DNA from: Porticoccaceae bacterium
GTDB taxonomy: Bacteria; Pseudomonadota; Gammaproteobacteria; Pseudomonadales; Porticoccaceae
DNA length: 45,197 nucleotides
NCBI GenBank assembly: GCA_023229065.1
Contig: JALNZZ010000003.1
Span: 1-45,197 of the forward strand
Reading direction: 5' to 3'
Shown here: in pieces, positions 42,274 to 45,197 of the stretch
Numbering within the stretch: the first letter of the stretch is position 1
How the letters are laid out: each line of letters begins with the position of its first letter
Program-made: the position numbers and the translations under genes
Notes under the pieces: model-generated
Seen by the model: only the letters and a program-made list of their open reading frames with translations
What the model was told of the DNA's origin: nothing
Databases searched by the model: none

Positions 42274-42867
42274 TCAATCCAAAACCTGATAGTGGAGAGG
42301 CAGGCGAAGCTCTAGCAGGTTGTCCAGTATGTCTGCCACCACCTGCAGGGTGAAGCCCCAGATATAGTAGTTGCCTACTTTGTAGCAGGGCGCCCGATAG
42401 CGTCCTTCGGGTAAATTGAACTCTGCCGTGGTCAGATTGCCAGGCTCGGCAAGGAAAGACAGAGGTACCTGGAAGACAGATTCCAGTTCACTGGGGTCCG
42501 GGACGAAGTGCAACCCTTCGGGGATAATTCCCACATAGGGCGAAACGCGAACATCAAAACGGGTGGCGCGCACCGGTAATGAAGCGATGACCTCTACCTG
42601 CTTTGGCGGCAGGGCGATCTCTTCCTCGCTTTCTCTCAAAGCCGTGTGCAGCAGGCTTAGATCTTCTGGTTCCCACATGCCGCCGGGAAAAGCTACCTGA
42701 CCACTGTGGCGGGTGAGGTGTTCCGCTCGTTTAATAAAAACCAGAGAAGGGTCTGAGGCTCGAGTCATCGGCACCAGGATGGCTGCCTCACGGCCACTCC
42801 AGCCCACCAAAGGTTGACGAGGCACGGGCGGCCATTGGCTGAAGCGGGTGCGAATCAAGTCAAGCAT
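42274..42867 (-). CDS. CoA pyrophosphatase-like Nudix hydrolase (NudL/YeaB)
   Basis: A 197-residue Nudix protein. The family segment RHSGQVAFPGG (residues 53-63) is followed by the Nudix box, with Gly63, Asp69 in the usual Glu position, Arg78-Glu79 and Glu82-Glu83 (ALRESEEEIAL). The pattern with upstream HSGQVAFPGG is that of the NudL/YeaB group, which splits CoA and its derivatives to 3',5'-ADP and phosphopantetheine. It may share a transcript with the DUF1289 gene. Confidence 0.9.
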   Translation of the reverse strand: MLDLIRTRFSQWPPVPRQPLVGWSGREAAILVPMTRASDPSLVFIKRAEHLTRHSGQVAFPGGMWEPEDLSLLHTALRESEEEIALPPKQVEVIASLPVRATRFDVRVSPYVGIIPEGLHFVPDPSELESVFQVPLSFLAEPGNLTTAEFNLPEGRYRAPCYKVGNYYIWGFTLQVVADILDNLLELRLPLHYQVLD

Positions 42868-43009
42868 GGCGCTTACTGTATCCCTAAAGCCACGATAAGA
42901 CTACCTCATTAACGAGAGCGGTTTGCGAGACAATAAAGCCTTTCAAGATCGAGGCACACCTTTAGGGCTTTGCAGGAACTGCACTGCTCACGCCTATTGC
43001 CCTTAGTGC

Positions 43010-43037
43010 TTGTGCCTTTAAGTATTGTCTTTATACT
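43010..43037 (+). promoter_or_regulatory. Putative promoter of the nitric oxide reductase gene
   Basis: TTGTGC (43010-43015), a 16-base spacer and TATACT (43032-43037). AGTAT (43021-43025) and ATACT (43033-43037) form an inverted repeat over the -10, where a repressor or activator could sit. It ends 107 bases before the ATG. I found no good match to FNR/Dnr, NorR or NsrR consensus here. The rest of the 277-base gap (42868-43144) holds nothing else I can name. Confidence 0.35.
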
Positions 43038-43144
43038 CATTTGAAAAGAAAGTTGCCATTGTCAACAGCAACGGCAGAAAGGGTAACTAATAGCCCGTGG
43101 GTGTGTGCTCGTATTCGTAAGTCGTCGTAGGAAGGGAAATAACC

Positions 43145-45197
43145 ATGCAGAGCTATAGCCAGACATTCACTATCCGCCGCTTGTGGATCATTTTTGCGGT
43201 GACCATGTTTGTAATGTTCTCCGTCCTGTTGTACTACGGACGCGAAATCTACCATGCCGCACCACCGATACCAGAGGCGGTGCAAAGCAGCAGTGGCGCC
43301 ACTCTGTATACCCGCGCCGATATTCAGCGCGGTCAGAATGTCTGGCAAGCGATGGGCGGTATGCAGCAGGGGTCAATCTGGGGGCATGGGGGTTATCTGG
43401 CACCGGACTGGAGCGCCGACTGGCTGCACCGCGAGGCGCTGGCCCTGCTGGAAGGCATTTCCCAGCGGGAGAGAGGGGTGCCATTTGCCTCTCTTGATGA
43501 GCGCGGCCAAGCCTATATGCAAGCCGTCCTACGCCTCGAAATGCGCCGCAATACCTATAACCCTGACACCGGGGTTATCGAGGTCAGCGATGAGCGGGCG
43601 CAAGCCATGGGTCAGGTTGGTGAGCACTACCGGGACCTCTATCAGGGACTCACTGAGGGCGCTCTGCACTTGCGTGAGCAGTATGCTTTTCCTATCGATA
43701 CCCGCCTCGATGATGAGTCGGTGCATGCTCTCAACGCCTTCTATTTCTGGACGGCGTGGGCTGCTACCACCAACCGGCCAGACGACACCATCACCTACAC
43801 CAGTAACTGGCCCCATGAACCGCTAGTGGGCAATACCCCCACTGCCTCCGTCTTTATGTGGACGTTTATTTCAATCTTTGTGCTGCTGGCAGGTATCGGC
43901 GCCCTGGTCGCTTACTACGCGCGGGAGTACGACATTTGGCGTGCCGACAGTGAGCCAGAGGGAGGCTATGCCACCTTCGACTTTATGGATCAGGTGACGT
44001 TGACGCCATCGATGAAGGCGGTAACAAAATACGTCTGGCTCGTGGTGGCCATGTTCAGTGTACAGGTACTGCTTGGCATCGTGACCGCCCACTATCAGGT
44101 GGAAGGCCAGGGGTTGTATGGCCTGCCCGGCACAGACACCTTTCCCTATGCGGTGACCCGCACCTGGCACACCCAGCTATCGGTATTATGGATTGCAGTT
44201 GCCTGGCTCGCTGCCGGGCTTTATGTCGCACCGCTGCTCTCTCACCATGAGCCACGTTTTCAGCGGTTTGGCGTCAACTTTTTGTTTGTCAGCCTGGTGG
44301 TCATTGTGGTCGGCTCTTTTGCCGGCCAGTGGGCGGCGGTAAATGGCCATATCGATAACCTCACCACCAATTTCTGGTTTGGTCACCAGGGCTATGAATA
44401 TACGGATATAGGACGTTTTTGGCAGATCTATCTATTTATTGGACTGCTGCTTTGGGTGTTGCTGATACTGCGCGCCCTGGGGCCCATGTTGCGCGAAAAA
44501 GGGGGGACCTCGCTGGTAATGCTGGTTGCTATCAGCACTGCAGCTATCGGGCTGCTGTTTGGCGCAGGTTTGATGTGGGGCGAAAACACCCACATATCGA
44601 TCATGGAGTACTGGCGCTGGTGGGTAGTCCACCTGTGGGTAGAGGGAGTCTTCGAGGTGTTTGCCACGGCGATCATCTCGGTATTGCTGGTGCGCATGGG
44701 ACTGGTGCGCGTATCCGTCGCCACTACCTCGGTGCTGCTGGCAACCATTATCTTTTTGGGTGGCGGCGTACTGGGTACCTTCCACCACCTCTACTGGAGT
44801 GGTACGCCGGTCGGTGTACTGGCTTTGGGCAGTGTTTTTTCAGCGCTGGAGGTGGTGCCTTTGGTCGTTGTGGGCTTTGAGGCTTACAACCGTTCACAAC
44901 TGGAGGGCAAGCAAGCCTGGGAGCATGTCTACCGCTGGCCGTTCCGCTTTTTTGTCGCCGTGTTGGTGTGGAACCTGATCGGTGCAGGCCTGCTCGGTTT
45001 CTTGATCAATCCACCGCTGGCTCTGTACTACATGCAGGGGCTCAACACCACGGCAGCTCACGGCCACTCGGCGCTGTTCGGCGTGTACGGTATGTTGGGG
45101 CTGGGGCTGCTGCTCTACTGCCTGCGCGGCCTTACCGACCCCGCAACCTGGGACGAAAAACTGTTGGCCATAGCCTTTTGGAGCCTCAATATCGGCC
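43145..45197 (+). CDS. norZ: Quinol-dependent nitric oxide reductase (qNor), 3'-truncated by the window edge
   Basis: The frame from ATG 43145 is open to the window end: 684 complete codons of an expected 750 or so. qNor reduces two NO to N2O with electrons from quinol, in one subunit that fuses a NorC-like N-terminal part and NorB. The N-terminal helix (residues about 12-30) precedes a periplasmic domain with QRGQNVWQAMGGMQQGSIWG and HGGYLAPDWSADWLHREAL. The FeB ligands match His496 and Glu500 (HLWVEGVFEVF) and His547-His548 (HHLYWSG); haem ligands fall in AHGHSALFG (His639, His641). There are no CXXCH haem c sites in the visible part, as expected for qNor. It likely serves NO detoxification, since no other denitrification gene is in view. 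Confidence 0.95.
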   Translation, partial: MQSYSQTFTIRRLWIIFAVTMFVMFSVLLYYGREIYHAAPPIPEAVQSSSGATLYTRADIQRGQNVWQAMGGMQQGSIWGHGGYLAPDWSADWLHREALALLEGISQRERGVPFASLDERGQAYMQAVLRLEMRRNTYNPDTGVIEVSDERAQAMGQVGEHYRDLYQGLTEGALHLREQYAFPIDTRLDDESVHALNAFYFWTAWAATTNRPDDTITYTSNWPHEPLVGNTPTASVFMWTFISIFVLLAGIGALVAYYAREYDIWRADSEPEGGYATFDFMDQVTLTPSMKAVTKYVWLVVAMFSVQVLLGIVTAHYQVEGQGLYGLPGTDTFPYAVTRTWHTQLSVLWIAVAWLAAGLYVAPLLSHHEPRFQRFGVNFLFVSLVVIVVGSFAGQWAAVNGHIDNLTTNFWFGHQGYEYTDIGRFWQIYLFIGLLLWVLLILRALGPMLREKGGTSLVMLVAISTAAIGLLFGAGLMWGENTHISIMEYWRWWVVHLWVEGVFEVFATAIISVLLVRMGLVRVSVATTSVLLATIIFLGGGVLGTFHHLYWSGTPVGVLALGSVFSALEVVPLVVVGFEAYNRSQLEGKQAWEHVYRWPFRFFVAVLVWNLIGAGLLGFLINPPLALYYMQGLNTTAAHGHSALFGVYGMLGLGLLLYCLRGLTDPATWDEKLLAIAFWSLNIG

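Noticed and set aside
42868..43144. FNR/Dnr box (TTGAT-N4-ATCAA) upstream of qNor
   Set aside because: The nearest candidate, TTGCCATTGTCAA, has the wrong spacing and inner bases. No better match was seen by eye.
1..45197. CRISPR arrays, tRNA or rRNA genes, prophage, insertion sequences, toxin-antitoxin or defence islands
   Set aside because: None seen on either strand. The window reads as conserved housekeeping chromosome, and I do not see a credible new multi-gene system in it.

Overview
The window looks like core chromosome of a marine-type gammaproteobacterium from the Pseudomonadales/Cellvibrionales side of the class. This rests on gene order and protein character, not on a database search. 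The order kdsD-kdsC-lptC-lptA-lptB-rpoN-hpf-ptsN-rapZ-ptsO, ibaG-murA-hisG-hisD-hisC, degS/algW, zapG (yhcB), zapE, rplM-rpsI, petA-petBC, sspA-sspB matches, with gaps, a block long known from Pseudomonas. Base composition is GC-rich and fairly even. I see no phage, transposase, integrase, CRISPR array, rRNA or tRNA, and no gap between genes longer than about 300 bases.

Region 1 (1-7300, minus strand) is a cell-envelope and regulation block. kdsD and kdsC make and dephosphorylate Kdo phosphate intermediates, and lptC, lptA and lptB encode LPS export parts. rpoN (sigma-54), hpf, ptsN, rapZ and ptsO follow. Region 2 (7400-12221, plus strand) holds ibaG, murA and hisG-hisD-hisC. The mlaFEDCB lipid-transport genes that separate kdsD from ibaG in Pseudomonas are missing here. 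Region 3 (12360-15931, minus) has a GNAT acetyltransferase and a FUSC-type membrane protein downstream of a DegS/AlgW periplasmic protease, then zapG. Region 4 (16104-22916, plus) has an alpha/beta hydrolase, zapE, the ribosomal pair rplM-rpsI with a clear promoter and terminator, the bc1 complex (petA, then one fused cytochrome b/cytochrome c1 gene), and sspA-sspB.

Region 5 (23085-30661, minus) has ppk1 and the tamA-tamB pair. Region 6 (30930-45197) is a looser run of single genes: ppnN, an MFS transporter, a PBP7-type endopeptidase with three LysM domains, an enoyl-CoA isomerase-like protein, a YgiQ radical SAM protein, an AbgT transporter, a CorB/CNNM-like protein, a DUF1289 protein, a NudL-type Nudix hydrolase, and the first 684 codons of a quinol-dependent nitric oxide reductase that runs off the right edge.

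I found no obviously new multi-gene system. The points most worth a second look are the single-gene bc1 fusion, the CorB-like protein with substitutions at all the expected magnesium-site positions, a 28-bp perfect palindromic repeat with a miniature relative 3 kb away, two adjacent perfect palindromes at 33.8 kb, short tandem repeats in three leader or intergenic regions, and a possible Shine-Dalgarno-masking hairpin ahead of kdsD.
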